Shown here: in pieces, positions 24,841 to 33,689 of the stretch
Layout: every line of letters begins with the position of its first letter
Position numbering within the stretch: position 1 is the first letter of the stretch
Assembly (NCBI GenBank): GCA_902790375.1
Contig: CADARY010000010.1
Span: forward strand, 1-43,960
Origin: Oscillospiraceae bacterium
Lineage (GTDB): Bacteria; Bacillota; Clostridia; Oscillospirales; Oscillospiraceae
Direction: 5' to 3'
DNA length: 43,960 bases
The notes under the pieces: model-generated
What the model was told of the DNA's origin: nothing
The model's input: the letters and a program-made list of their open reading frames with translations, nothing else
Database searches by the model: none
Position numbers and translations under genes: made by a program

Positions 24841-26307
24841 TCATCCCTTCCTGCCGCGGAGCTTCGGGATCACATTTCTTTTCGTATATGACAGCGCGAA
24901 ATGATAGCTCTCGTTTTTGGTGATCACGGACAGCCCGAGATACACCGCCGCGCCTGCCACGATCTGGAGGACGAGGGTGAGCAGATCCGGCAGGCCCAGC
25001 AGCCCTATCGGATAAACGCAGACCCCCATCAGCACCGCCGGGGCCAGATTGACAAGGATATCCTTGAACTGCTCCAGGTGGCCGTATTGCAGGATTTCAT
25101 AATTCGGGACAATATTGATCATCATGGAGATGAAATAAACGAGTACGAGACTCCACGCGATCCAGATGACGCCCATCCTCGCGCTGGCGATCAGGATAAG
25201 AAGCCCGATCCCCTTTTTCAGGATATCCAGCTTCAGGAGCAGTCCGCTCCGTCCGCTTGCCTTGATCACGCAGTTATTGATAAACTGCGGGCAGCGAAAC
25301 AGGTTTGCCGCGCACCCGATCTGCAGATAAACCACGCACGGCAGCCATTTCTCAGTCAGCAGCACCTTGACAAGCGGTTCGGCCGTTACGATCAGCCCGA
25401 TCAGGATCGGGGATATGAGATAAGTGCTGACCTGAAGGACCCGGCGCGTGATATGCCGCATCTGGGCCTGATTGTCATTGCAGTTGGCCAGCGTCGGGAA
25501 GAGCACGGAATTGACCGTCGGCTCGATCAGCCGCATGCCGAAGGAGGGGAACGAATACCCGCGATTATAATAAGCCAGATCCTGACTGGAGTACATCTTT
25601 CCGATCAGCAGGCTTCTCAGGCGCGAATATACCGTGTCGATCAGGCCGACAGCCAGGATCTTCCAGCCGTAGCTGTAGATCGCCTTCAGCCGCTCAAAGG
25701 AAAACTCCCGTGTAGGTCTCCATCCGACGATGAACCAGAGGCAGACCGTATCAATAAGGGAATTGCCAAGATACTGCTCTACCAGCGCCCAGACACCGTA
25801 GCCCATATAGGCCATCACAACGGCAATGACGCCGGAAACCACCGTGCCGATCAGCGTTGCGTAAAAGAACTTCTTGAAGCGCAGATGCTTTGACACATAC
25901 GCATGCTGAACCGAATTGACGGCAGCCAGCGGAATGCGAAGTCCCATGACCCGTATGACCGGCGTCAGAAGCGGGTTATTGTAAAACTTCGCCACGACCG
26001 GCGCCGAGGTAAAAACGATCAGATACAGCAGGGCGGAGAGCGCGATGCAGAAATAAAAGCAGGTGGAAAAATCCAGACTGTCCGAGTTTTTATTTGCAAC
26101 CAGCGCGTTGCCGAAGCCGTATGTCACAAATACATCGCAGATTGTGATCAGCACCGTCACCAGAGCGACCAGGCCATATTCCTCCGGCATCAGCAGTCTC
26201 GCTAAAATCAGCTGGAGCACAAAGCTGATCCCTCTGGCCAGCACTCTCTCGGCAAAGCGATATGCAAATCCCGACGCCGCTTTTTTCTTCAGGGTCTGAT
26301 CGTTCAT
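24841..26307 (-). CDS. Wzx-type polysaccharide flippase (PST/MOP family)
   Basis: The product has 488 residues with about 12-14 hydrophobic segments. The N-terminus KKKAASGFAYRFAERVLARG, then LARLLMPEEYGLVAL, is typical of WzxC/TuaB-like lipid-linked oligosaccharide exporters. It would flip the undecaprenyl-diphosphate-linked repeat unit across the membrane for the polymerase. AGGAG lies six bases before the ATG. A 135-base gap without visible features separates it from the sulfotransferase gene upstream. Confidence 0.9.
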   Translation of the reverse strand: MNDQTLKKKAASGFAYRFAERVLARGISFVLQLILARLLMPEEYGLVALVTVLITICDVFVTYGFGNALVANKNSDSLDFSTCFYFCIALSALLYLIVFTSAPVVAKFYNNPLLTPVIRVMGLRIPLAAVNSVQHAYVSKHLRFKKFFYATLIGTVVSGVIAVVMAYMGYGVWALVEQYLGNSLIDTVCLWFIVGWRPTREFSFERLKAIYSYGWKILAVGLIDTVYSRLRSLLIGKMYSSQDLAYYNRGYSFPSFGMRLIEPTVNSVLFPTLANCNDNQAQMRHITRRVLQVSTYLISPILIGLIVTAEPLVKVLLTEKWLPCVVYLQIGCAANLFRCPQFINNCVIKASGRSGLLLKLDILKKGIGLLILIASARMGVIWIAWSLVLVYFISMMINIVPNYEILQYGHLEQFKDILVNLAPAVLMGVCVYPIGLLGLPDLLTLVLQIVAGAAVYLGLSVITKNESYHFALSYTKRNVIPKLRGRKG

Positions 26308-26442
26308 GAGGATCTCCTCTTATCTGCCTGCGTTCTTTTTGCTCCGGCAATGAGACAAACCGTCAAACCGGTGCAGCAAGGCTGTAACATGCTGTTCATG
26401 TGCGGGCAGGCTCCCGGTTTAATACCGCTTCTGCTCTCCGCG

Positions 26443-27507
26443 TCACTTTCTCGGTTTTCCGGGATTCAGCGGGGATTTCCCGAAAAACATTTTTCCATTC
26501 GGATCCGGCGCCGGATATCTGGAGTAATCGAACAGATACTCCGGCAGCTCCCTCTCGATCTTTTTTACATCCTCGGCAAATTCCGGGAAGCGGAGAAACA
26601 CCTGGGTGTTCGCAACGGACAGGGCCGGATCAAAGACGGACTTCGGTCTGGGGTTTTCCGGCAGCTTCAGAAACGCCCGCAGCTTTGCGGTCGTTTCCTC
26701 ATACTCATAGACCATGTCTTCAAACTTCAGGATCATCACCCTGTCATCCGGCTGAAGATACGGCTGATCCTTCCGCAGCGCGCGGTAATAGGCGATGAAG
26801 TCCTCCACGGGCTCGACCGCCATAAAATGATTCCTGCCCAGAAGCTTTGTCCTTGCGAAGACATAGTTGTCGCGGGGATCCCGGTCGACGACCACCGCAT
26901 AGGGGTCCCGGAAGAACGGAAAGCAGGCCTGTGGATTATTGCCGGAAAACGGCTGATCAAGCGCGATGATCCCGTTGGTATCCATCCCCATCCTGCCCAG
27001 CATCGTATCAACCAGCTTCTGCGCTTCCGTATAAAAGTTTTCCGGATGCACGGAGACTCTGACCTCTCTCAGCGGCCAGCAGCTCAGCTGGTGTCCCGCC
27101 TTCCTCTCCAGCTTCGGAATGACCTTGCGGCGCATGATATAGTCGGCAAAACGAGAAGGCAGGTTTTCCGCCTTGTTCTCGTTGGTGTACCCGACCCATT
27201 TCACCGTGGTAATGGCGTCGATAAACGCCTCGACCATCTTTTCAAAATCGTCCCGGGGAAGTCCGTGGATCTCATACGTCAGCAAAAGCCTTTTGACAAG
27301 CTTTTCAAATCTGCGGATGGCGACGCCGGAATCACTCGTTCGAAAATGCGGGTTCATGACCGCGCGCTCGAGATCGATCAGACCGTCAACCTTCGGCACC
27401 CAGGTAAACTCAAAGTCGTCCTTGACCGTCACGTTGTCGAATTCTCTCAGATAATCCGTGATCACGCTCGAGCCGGTTGAACCGAAGCCGCACGCCCCAA
27501 TTATCAT
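26443..27507 (-). CDS. Sulfotransferase-family protein
   Basis: The product has 354 residues from the ATG at 27507; a TTG six bases earlier is an alternative. The N-terminal GFGSTGSS loop (7-14) matches the 5'-phosphosulfate-binding loop, and VVVDRDPRDNYV, with DRDPRD at 208-213, matches the 3'-phosphate motif of PAPS-dependent sulfotransferases. It would transfer sulfate from PAPS to a hydroxyl or amine, here presumably on the glycan or its lipid-linked precursor. PAPS-making genes are not in the window. It overlaps or abuts the glycosyltransferase stop, so the two are coupled. Such enzymes are uncommon in Firmicute glycan operons. Confidence 0.7.
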   Translation of the reverse strand: MIIGACGFGSTGSSVITDYLREFDNVTVKDDFEFTWVPKVDGLIDLERAVMNPHFRTSDSGVAIRRFEKLVKRLLLTYEIHGLPRDDFEKMVEAFIDAITTVKWVGYTNENKAENLPSRFADYIMRRKVIPKLERKAGHQLSCWPLREVRVSVHPENFYTEAQKLVDTMLGRMGMDTNGIIALDQPFSGNNPQACFPFFRDPYAVVVDRDPRDNYVFARTKLLGRNHFMAVEPVEDFIAYYRALRKDQPYLQPDDRVMILKFEDMVYEYEETTAKLRAFLKLPENPRPKSVFDPALSVANTQVFLRFPEFAEDVKKIERELPEYLFDYSRYPAPDPNGKMFFGKSPLNPGKPRK

Positions 27508-27509
27508 TC

Positions 27510-28769
27510 TCAACGCCCCTCTCTTCTCACGATCTTGTATGCGCTGACAAATCTGTTCAAGCCTGCCGCGCCGATCGTATGTCCGACAAGCCAGTGCACC
27601 GTGTGTCCTTTGATATGTGTTGTCCTGATTTTCATCAGTCGCGCTTCGTCATAATATTCCTTCTGCGCTGCCGTCTCCGCTATGGAAAGCTGCCGGGCAA
27701 ACTCGATGTTCATTCTCTGCGTATAATCCTCGTACCCGTTGTAGACATAGTTGATCTCATCCGCATGCGCAAGGGCGCTTTCGATGCACGCCTCAAGCGA
27801 TGTATCCGGCAGCGGATCATACATGGTCTTTGCGCCCGACTCCCCCAGGCCCAGCACGCCGCAGGGCTCGCCGGTCGAAGGATGCACAATCACCGTAGGG
27901 CGATGAAAGCGATAGCTGACGGTGGCAGAGCCGGCCGTTGAGACAAACACATCAATATTCCGCAGCAGGGACGCCGGAATGGGGTAGAGATACCCCGTGA
28001 TGATCGTGTGAATCGTGTCGCACGCTTTCATTTCCTGAAGGATTTGCCGCAGCCTTTTCCTGCCGGTTGCGCCGCCGATCAGGACAAGGTTGTATTTCTC
28101 CCCCGGATGCGCTGCGGCGTATGCCCGGAAGCCCTTCAGAATCGCCGGTACGCAGCCTTTATCGAGCCTGCCGATGCTCCCGAACGTCAAGGCAGCCCCC
28201 TTTGGGATCTGGTCAGAAATCAAATCTTCACATTCTTCAACCGAATTCTGGCAGCACGCCGCAATTTTCGCGTCAGCCCGCGGCTCCATATGCTCGTCCG
28301 CAAAGATCTGGTTCATGGAGTGTACGGTAATGCCGGCAAGCTCATGCCGATCATATTTGAATCTTAAAAAAGCCCTTATATCCTCATCGTAAGGGTGGCG
28401 TTCCTGCAGAAGGAAAACCACGTGCTTTGCGCCAAGACGCTTTGCGATCAATTCGCCCCACACGGCTCTGTTGACCGCATCCGACTCGATTATGCAGCGC
28501 TCGTCCCCCGGCTCGCCGATGGCCGCCGCGACATCATCCACGGTCTTTTTTACTTCCCGCCGGGGATAGCATTCCGGCGCGTAGGTCAGGGCAGGAAAAA
28601 CAAGATTGGAATAATGCTCATTGCTGTCAAAGGGCGTCGTCTCTTCTTTTCCGCTGAGAAAGATGACCCGCCAGCCGAGGGAGAGCATATATCGCATCTT
28701 GTTGTAGTGATATATTTTTTCACCGCTGACTTTGCCGAGATGGCGCGCTACCAGGATATACGTTTTCAC
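27510..28769 (-). CDS. Glycosyltransferase, GT-B fold (GT4-like)
   Basis: The product has 419 residues and starts with GTG (GAGGTG eight bases upstream), overlapping the polymerase stop by four bases. TFGSIGRLDKG, the VLIGGATG region and a C-terminal nucleotide-sugar-binding-like stretch (SVSYRFHRPTVI, GEPCGVLGLGE) suggest a GT-B glycosyltransferase. It is the only clear glycosyltransferase in the locus besides the initiating enzyme. Donor and acceptor are unknown; dTDP-Qui4N derivatives or UDP sugars are possible. Confidence 0.7.
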   Translation of the reverse strand: MKTYILVARHLGKVSGEKIYHYNKMRYMLSLGWRVIFLSGKEETTPFDSNEHYSNLVFPALTYAPECYPRREVKKTVDDVAAAIGEPGDERCIIESDAVNRAVWGELIAKRLGAKHVVFLLQERHPYDEDIRAFLRFKYDRHELAGITVHSMNQIFADEHMEPRADAKIAACCQNSVEECEDLISDQIPKGAALTFGSIGRLDKGCVPAILKGFRAYAAAHPGEKYNLVLIGGATGRKRLRQILQEMKACDTIHTIITGYLYPIPASLLRNIDVFVSTAGSATVSYRFHRPTVIVHPSTGEPCGVLGLGESGAKTMYDPLPDTSLEACIESALAHADEINYVYNGYEDYTQRMNIEFARQLSIAETAAQKEYYDEARLMKIRTTHIKGHTVHWLVGHTIGAAGLNRFVSAYKIVRREGR

Positions 28770-30028
28770 AAGCTCTGCACCTCAATTTGATCGTCCTCAT
28801 TCATCTCATACACCAGCCTGAACAGGAGCGGCAGAATAATAAACATTGTGGCTCCGATCGAGGGCGCATAGAGCGTACCTACGAACCCGCGTATGATAAA
28901 AAACAGGAAAATCACCAGCATCTGCTTGAAAAGTACGCTTTCCCTCGGCAGCGAAACATATTTCATGATCGTGTACAGCGTCGAAACAGTAATCCCGTTG
29001 CTCAGCAGGCCGCCAAAGACGCCGTATCTTGCGAACTCATCGAAAAACTGTCCATGCCCGCCGACCAGCAAATAATCCGCTTTATCCCCCACTCCGATCA
29101 GGAAATTAGGGACTGACGCAAAAAAGGTTTGTATACTCAATCCCATCAGCTGTAAACGAACCGTCAGCGAGTTGCTCTCCTCCATTGCCGCACTGCTTTG
29201 GTCAAACAGCCTGATAATCGAAAATATGCGGTCTGCAAGTCTCTCTGAGCCGAGAAGGTTGGCAATCCCGGTCAGGATCACCCGGTATCCCAGCAGGCCA
29301 AAGACCAGCACAGAGCTCAGCGCCAGGAATCGGAGGATTCGCCCGACCCCGCGCTTGGAATTCACCATGATGAGGAACGGAATCATGACAAAGGACAGCA
29401 GGATCGTGATGGCGCGCTGCGTCACAACGGCATTGAATAAAAAGCAGACCAGTGCGATTCCCAGATACAGATAGCGCAGAAGCTTTCTTCTCTCCCGGAG
29501 AAACGCGGAAAACGTAATGCCGGACAGGAGCATGAGCGCGCTGACGTATTGTGTATTGACAACCTCCGTATAGCCCTCCAGGAACATGTGCATGGGGACA
29601 AAGCCAAAGCGCCTCCACAGCAAATAGTTCTGCCACATTGTAACAAAAGCTGTCACAATGCTGACGGCCAGAATAAATATACATTGCTTCCTGTCCAGCT
29701 TGTGGTATATCGGCAAAATGCTGATATAGGGGATAAAGAAAAGGATCGTCGTCGTGATACCGGTTCCCTCATCCGACAGACCGATATATCTGTACAGGAA
29801 ACAGATCGCAAGGTAGCCCACAATCAGGAGCAGCGTGATGCTTTCCTGCAGCTTTATGTGAAGAAGATCATATCCTTCCAGGAAGCAATACAGCATCCAC
29901 AGGGCCAGGATCGCTGTCAAGCCGATCGTCCTCTGAACCTTAAGGGAAAGGCAGCAAATGCAAATACACGCCAGCAAAAAGGTCGGTAAGTCTGACCATT
30001 TGATTGTCCATCTATTTCTACTGATCAT
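28766..30028 (-). CDS. Wzy-type O-antigen/capsule polymerase
   Basis: The product has 420 residues with about 11-12 membrane spans and a large extracytoplasmic loop at roughly 270-340 containing GVGDKADYLLVGGHGQFFDEFARYG, which resembles the Wzy/O-antigen-ligase loop. It would polymerise flipped repeat units outside the membrane. GGAG lies seven bases before the ATG. This stretch is more AT-rich than the catabolic operon. The 208-base gap upstream (30029-30236) has no gene but contains a GC hairpin at 30079-30103. Confidence 0.8.
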   Translation of the reverse strand: MISRNRWTIKWSDLPTFLLACICICCLSLKVQRTIGLTAILALWMLYCFLEGYDLLHIKLQESITLLLIVGYLAICFLYRYIGLSDEGTGITTTILFFIPYISILPIYHKLDRKQCIFILAVSIVTAFVTMWQNYLLWRRFGFVPMHMFLEGYTEVVNTQYVSALMLLSGITFSAFLRERRKLLRYLYLGIALVCFLFNAVVTQRAITILLSFVMIPFLIMVNSKRGVGRILRFLALSSVLVFGLLGYRVILTGIANLLGSERLADRIFSIIRLFDQSSAAMEESNSLTVRLQLMGLSIQTFFASVPNFLIGVGDKADYLLVGGHGQFFDEFARYGVFGGLLSNGITVSTLYTIMKYVSLPRESVLFKQMLVIFLFFIIRGFVGTLYAPSIGATMFIILPLLFRLVYEMNEDDQIEVQSL

Positions 30029-30078
30029 AGAATAACTCCGTTTTGGCGGTATTCAACGCCTTACTCAAAGTCTTTTGC

Positions 30079-30103
30079 CCGGGCGCCGTCTCGCCGCGCC
30101 CGG
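30079..30103. repeat. GC inverted repeat in the 208-bp gap before wzy
   Basis: CCGGGCGC (30079-30086) and GCGCCCGG (30096-30103) form an eight-base stem with a nine-base loop. No T-run follows on either strand, so it is at best a weak terminator or pause site between the ATP-grasp 3 gene and the polymerase gene. Confidence 0.4.
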
Positions 30104-30236
30104 ATATGGAGTCTGTTGTCATTCAAATTCTTCCCGCAGGAGATCGCCTTGCCCGCGATTTGTTTTTCCGGGCTTTCCGCTTCGCAGCGCGCACGCGCCT
30201 GCTGATTTATGCCGCAAGTGCGCGAATGTCCTGTGC

Positions 30237-31394
30237 TCAGTGCTCCTTCTTTTTTATTTTTGCCCGATAGCTGAGGAGCTGCTGGAGCAGATGGGTGTAA
30301 AACGGTTTTTTGTCGTCCCTGCTGTAAAGGATCTCCTGTGTATTTTTCCAGCTGAACCAGGAAGGCTTTGCGCGGAAGCGGTCCGAAGATTTCAGGAACC
30401 AGGCGATATCCGTGTCGAGATGCCGGATGTACATGCCAAACCTGTTGTTCTCCGGATACTGGATCACATCCTGATCATAGATCATCTCCAGCATCTGTCT
30501 GGAGACATTGCAGCCGCACATAAAGGCCACCTTGACGCTGGCCGGGATGCGCCCGTTGATCTCCAGCAGCCTCGGCTCGCCGGTCTCCTTGTCGACCATG
30601 AACGCCACGTTGGCAAAGCCCTTCCACTTCAGCGCCTTCAGCAGCTTGCCGGCATACTGGAGCACCTCATGGGCGTCAACCGTAACGATCAGCACGCCGG
30701 CGCCCGCATCGACCGGGAACCAGCGCAGGACATTCACCGCGTAAGAGGTGCAGATGTTGCCCTTTTGGTCCATGAAGAGATTTGTCCCGATTCGATTTTC
30801 GAAATTGACAAACTCCTGGATGACATAGTCGTCCGGGTCCAAGCCCTTTTCCTTCATGTAGGGCCAGAATTCCTCCCGCTTTTCAAACTTGTGAAAGCCG
30901 ATGGAGCCAAGCCCCTGGCGGGGTTTTATGATAATGGGGAATTTGCACCTGGAAAGAAAGTCATGGATGTCCTGCCTGCTGTGGCGCGTATAGGGGCAGG
31001 GGATGCCGTTTTCCATGGCGGTATCGAAGGTAATCTGTTTATTGAAAGCTTTGATATAGGTCTCCCGGGGTGCGCAGGCAATCTTCACATACTTTTTGAA
31101 TTCATCCTCATGCTGTGTGACAGGATTTGTGCTGAGCTCACCGATCGGCATCAGCACATCATATTCCCCCGTTGAAACAAGCCGGAGCAGCGTTTTGATA
31201 TAATGGTCATCAATGACCGCCATGTCCGGCATCAACAGCTTCCGGTCCGGGAGTCTGGAAACATAGCACACATCCAGCTTGGATTTGCACAGCACCGTAA
31301 CGCGGCAGCCGATCTCTTTCAGACCCCGCACCATTGCGAGCGTCTGCTTCCCGCCGCCGTCCAGCACCAGTACCCTCAGGTTCTTAAACTCCAT
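30237..31394 (-). CDS. ATP-grasp protein 3
   Basis: The product has 385 residues. The N-terminal domain begins LRVLVLDGGGKQ. The ATP-grasp domain has K157 in IIIKPRQGLGS and E278/N280/R282 in LLEINGRIPAS, the Mg-ATP ligands. A basic C-terminal tail of about 70 residues follows. It differs from ATP-grasp 1 and 2 (no VIVKPTD) and is closer in style to ATP-grasp 4 (both have GCN after the metal motif). Its start overlaps the phosphoglycosyltransferase gene by 11 bases. Predicted carboxylate ligase; substrate unknown. Confidence 0.8.
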   Translation of the reverse strand: MEFKNLRVLVLDGGGKQTLAMVRGLKEIGCRVTVLCKSKLDVCYVSRLPDRKLLMPDMAVIDDHYIKTLLRLVSTGEYDVLMPIGELSTNPVTQHEDEFKKYVKIACAPRETYIKAFNKQITFDTAMENGIPCPYTRHSRQDIHDFLSRCKFPIIIKPRQGLGSIGFHKFEKREEFWPYMKEKGLDPDDYVIQEFVNFENRIGTNLFMDQKGNICTSYAVNVLRWFPVDAGAGVLIVTVDAHEVLQYAGKLLKALKWKGFANVAFMVDKETGEPRLLEINGRIPASVKVAFMCGCNVSRQMLEMIYDQDVIQYPENNRFGMYIRHLDTDIAWFLKSSDRFRAKPSWFSWKNTQEILYSRDDKKPFYTHLLQQLLSYRAKIKKKEH

Positions 31395-32049
31395 CTTGCT
31401 TAGCCCTGCCCTTTATTTCCAAATATTCCGGCATATCCTTGAATTTCTTTTTGCCGCACAGCACCTGCAGTATGGTCACGATCGTCCGCCAAACCAGGTT
31501 GCAGTCATAGGCAAAGCTCTGCCGCTCGACATACATTTTCTCCATCTCCAGCTTAATGGGAAGCACCTCGCGCCGGTACGCCTCATTGTCCTTATAGGTA
31601 TCCCCGACGGTATAGTCATAGAGGCTTGCCGCGCTGGTGAGGCCGGGCTTTACATTCAGGATCATCGCGTATTTGCCGCAGTACAGCTCATCCACATGCT
31701 CTACCGTCATCGGTCTCGGGCCGACAATGCTCATGTCTCCCTTGACGACGTTGAAAAGCTGCGGAAGCTCATCAATTTTCAGGCGGCGGATCAGCCTGCC
31801 GAACGGGAACACCCGCTTGGGATCGGTGATGAACATGTCCTTCTTTTTCCCTTTGGGCGGATGCATCGACCTGAATTTGTAAAACTTGAACGGCTTTTTG
31901 TGGATGCCTGCCCGCATGGAGTGGTAAAGGATCGTCCCGGGGCTGGAGAGCTCTATGCCGAGAGCGGTAAGAAGATATACGGGGGAAAGAGCAACAACGG
32001 CAAACAGGCAAAGGATAATATCAAGGAATCTCTTTACAGGCTTGTACAT
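31384..32049 (-). CDS. Initiating sugar-phosphate transferase (PglC/WcaJ family)
   Basis: The product has 221 residues, the size of a monotopic PglC-type enzyme. A hydrophobic N-terminus (FLDIILCLFAVVALSPVYLL) is followed by KFYKFRSMHPP and DELPQLFNVVKGDMSIVGPRP, the bacterial sugar transferase signature. It moves a sugar-1-phosphate from a UDP sugar to undecaprenyl phosphate at the cytoplasmic face, starting the repeat. GGGGGAG lies seven bases before the ATG. With PglF- and PglE-like enzymes in the same operon, the likely first sugar is a UDP-diamino-trideoxyhexose (bacillosamine type, inferred). Confidence 0.92.
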   Translation of the reverse strand: MYKPVKRFLDIILCLFAVVALSPVYLLTALGIELSSPGTILYHSMRAGIHKKPFKFYKFRSMHPPKGKKKDMFITDPKRVFPFGRLIRRLKIDELPQLFNVVKGDMSIVGPRPMTVEHVDELYCGKYAMILNVKPGLTSAASLYDYTVGDTYKDNEAYRREVLPIKLEMEKMYVERQSFAYDCNLVWRTIVTILQVLCGKKKFKDMPEYLEIKGRAKQDGV

Positions 32050-32065
32050 AGGTGCGCTCCCCCTG

Positions 32066-32713
32066 TCACAAAATATCCCGGATCAGCATGAACGCTTCCG
32101 CCGCTTCGGCGCCGATCGTGGAACCCCTGTATTCCGCCAGGGCTTTGATCGCTTTCAAAGACCGCGGATGGGGAAACTCGTGCAGCTGCGACCGGTAACG
32201 CTCCATGGCCTTTATTTTGCTGTCCAGCTCGCCGCTTATATCCACCCAGACATTGGGAATGAACGCATTGTTTGCCGACGGGGTATTCCATTCGGTTTCT
32301 GACAGAGTCTCGTATGCCAGCACCTTTTTTACAAACGGAGCCGCCAGCGGCCGTACTGCGACCATGGCCCCCTCTGCCACCCAGCGATGGTCCAGGTGCA
32401 TATCCCCATAATGCGGAATCAGCACGATCTCCGGTTTCACATCGGCAACGACCCTGCAGAAAGCGCTGTTCATCTGCGGCTTCGACATGCTGTCGAGCTC
32501 ACACGCAGGAAGATTGAGGAAAAGCGAATGCGATACGCCGAGCATTTCATGCGCTGCCTTCGCCTCTTTTTGAAGCTTCTCAGAAGAGGGGCCGGACGTC
32601 ACTTCACACACGCTGATGCTGTACCCCGCTTTCGCGAGCTTTGACAGCGTCCCTCCGGCGCCGAGAACTTCATCATCATTATGAGGTGCAAATACCAAAA
32701 CTGTCCTTTGCAT
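32066..32713 (-). CDS. PIG-L/LmbE family zinc deacetylase
   Basis: The product has 215 residues. Zinc-site motifs PHNDDE (10-15) and HLDH (106-109) are intact. The family removes acetyl groups from N-acetylglucosamine derivatives and similar compounds. In this locus it could expose an amine on a sugar for re-acylation or amide formation by the GNAT or ATP-grasp enzymes (inference). It ends 16 bases before the phosphoglycosyltransferase gene. Confidence 0.85.
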   Translation of the reverse strand: MQRTVLVFAPHNDDEVLGAGGTLSKLAKAGYSISVCEVTSGPSSEKLQKEAKAAHEMLGVSHSLFLNLPACELDSMSKPQMNSAFCRVVADVKPEIVLIPHYGDMHLDHRWVAEGAMVAVRPLAAPFVKKVLAYETLSETEWNTPSANNAFIPNVWVDISGELDSKIKAMERYRSQLHEFPHPRSLKAIKALAEYRGSTIGAEAAEAFMLIRDIL

Positions 32714-32726
32714 CAGGAGAGACCCC

Positions 32727-33689
32727 CTATTTGATAATTTTAACCTCGTTATACTTCATCATATAGATGCCTTCGTCGTAGGCGCCGATCTTCCTCTGAT
32801 TCACCACACCGTTAAGGTTATTCAGGATGAGCTCCATATGATTGCAGCCACACTCAAAGGCGTGCGGATAACCGCCGCCGAACCGGGGATTAACCTCGGA
32901 TATATAATACTGCCCGTCAACTTCAAAGATGTCAATGTCGATCTGGCCTCTGTAACCGGCCTCCAGGACAAAGCTCTCAATCAAGGCAAACAGCGCGGGG
33001 TCTTTAAAGCTGACGGCCTTGTCCGTCTCTCCGGCGCGCATCAGGATCTTCTTTTTTGTGAAGATGGAGACGACCTCTCCGGACAGCAGATCAATATAGA
33101 CATCCGCGCCGATCTCCTGTCCATTCAGATATTCCTGAATCATCAGGTCATCATAATGTGAGAAAAGGAGCTCGATCGTTTCCTCGTCATATACCTTGGA
33201 AATGTTGATGGATGCGGAGCCTCTGTACGGTTTAACAAAAACGGGGTAGCCAATCTCCCCCTCTTTGACCGCCCTGCAGAAGGCCTCCTTATCCATCCAG
33301 GATCTGGCGCAGCGATACCCGTGCGCTGTCAGCCAGTGATACATCTGCATTTTGTCCAACGCCATTTCGCAAAGCTCATAAGAGCTTCCGATCACGGTGG
33401 TTCCCACTGCCCTGAACTTTTCTTCATTCCTGGCAAGCAGACTCAGCTCCGGATCAATCAGGCTCAAAACGCCGTTGATCTGTTCTTTTTTGCAGATGTC
33501 GAGGATCACGTCAATATAGCCGGGCGCGGTGATATGCGGCACGATATAGTGCTTGTCCGCCTCATAGATGGCGGGGCCGAGCGCGCTTGCGTCCGTAGCG
33601 ACAACGCATCCTGCGCCGTCAAACACTCTCCTGAAATACTGCACCACTTTATTCCGCGTGCCGGCAGCAAGTATCAATATATTTGTCAT
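32727..33689 (-). CDS. ATP-grasp protein 4 (CarB/PylC-like)
   Basis: The product has 320 residues, the shortest of the four. ILILAAGTRNKVV opens the N-terminal domain; K153 in VFVKPYRGSAS and E265/N267/R269 in ISEVNPRFGGGYP mark the ATP-grasp site. It is similar in layout to PylC and to the carbamoyl-phosphate-synthase-like ligases of sugar and antibiotic clusters. Its ATG overlaps the GNAT stop by four bases, so acyltransferase and ligase are translationally coupled. Substrate unknown. Confidence 0.8.
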   Translation of the reverse strand: MTNILILAAGTRNKVVQYFRRVFDGAGCVVATDASALGPAIYEADKHYIVPHITAPGYIDVILDICKKEQINGVLSLIDPELSLLARNEEKFRAVGTTVIGSSYELCEMALDKMQMYHWLTAHGYRCARSWMDKEAFCRAVKEGEIGYPVFVKPYRGSASINISKVYDEETIELLFSHYDDLMIQEYLNGQEIGADVYIDLLSGEVVSIFTKKKILMRAGETDKAVSFKDPALFALIESFVLEAGYRGQIDIDIFEVDGQYYISEVNPRFGGGYPHAFECGCNHMELILNNLNGVVNQRKIGAYDEGIYMMKYNEVKIIK

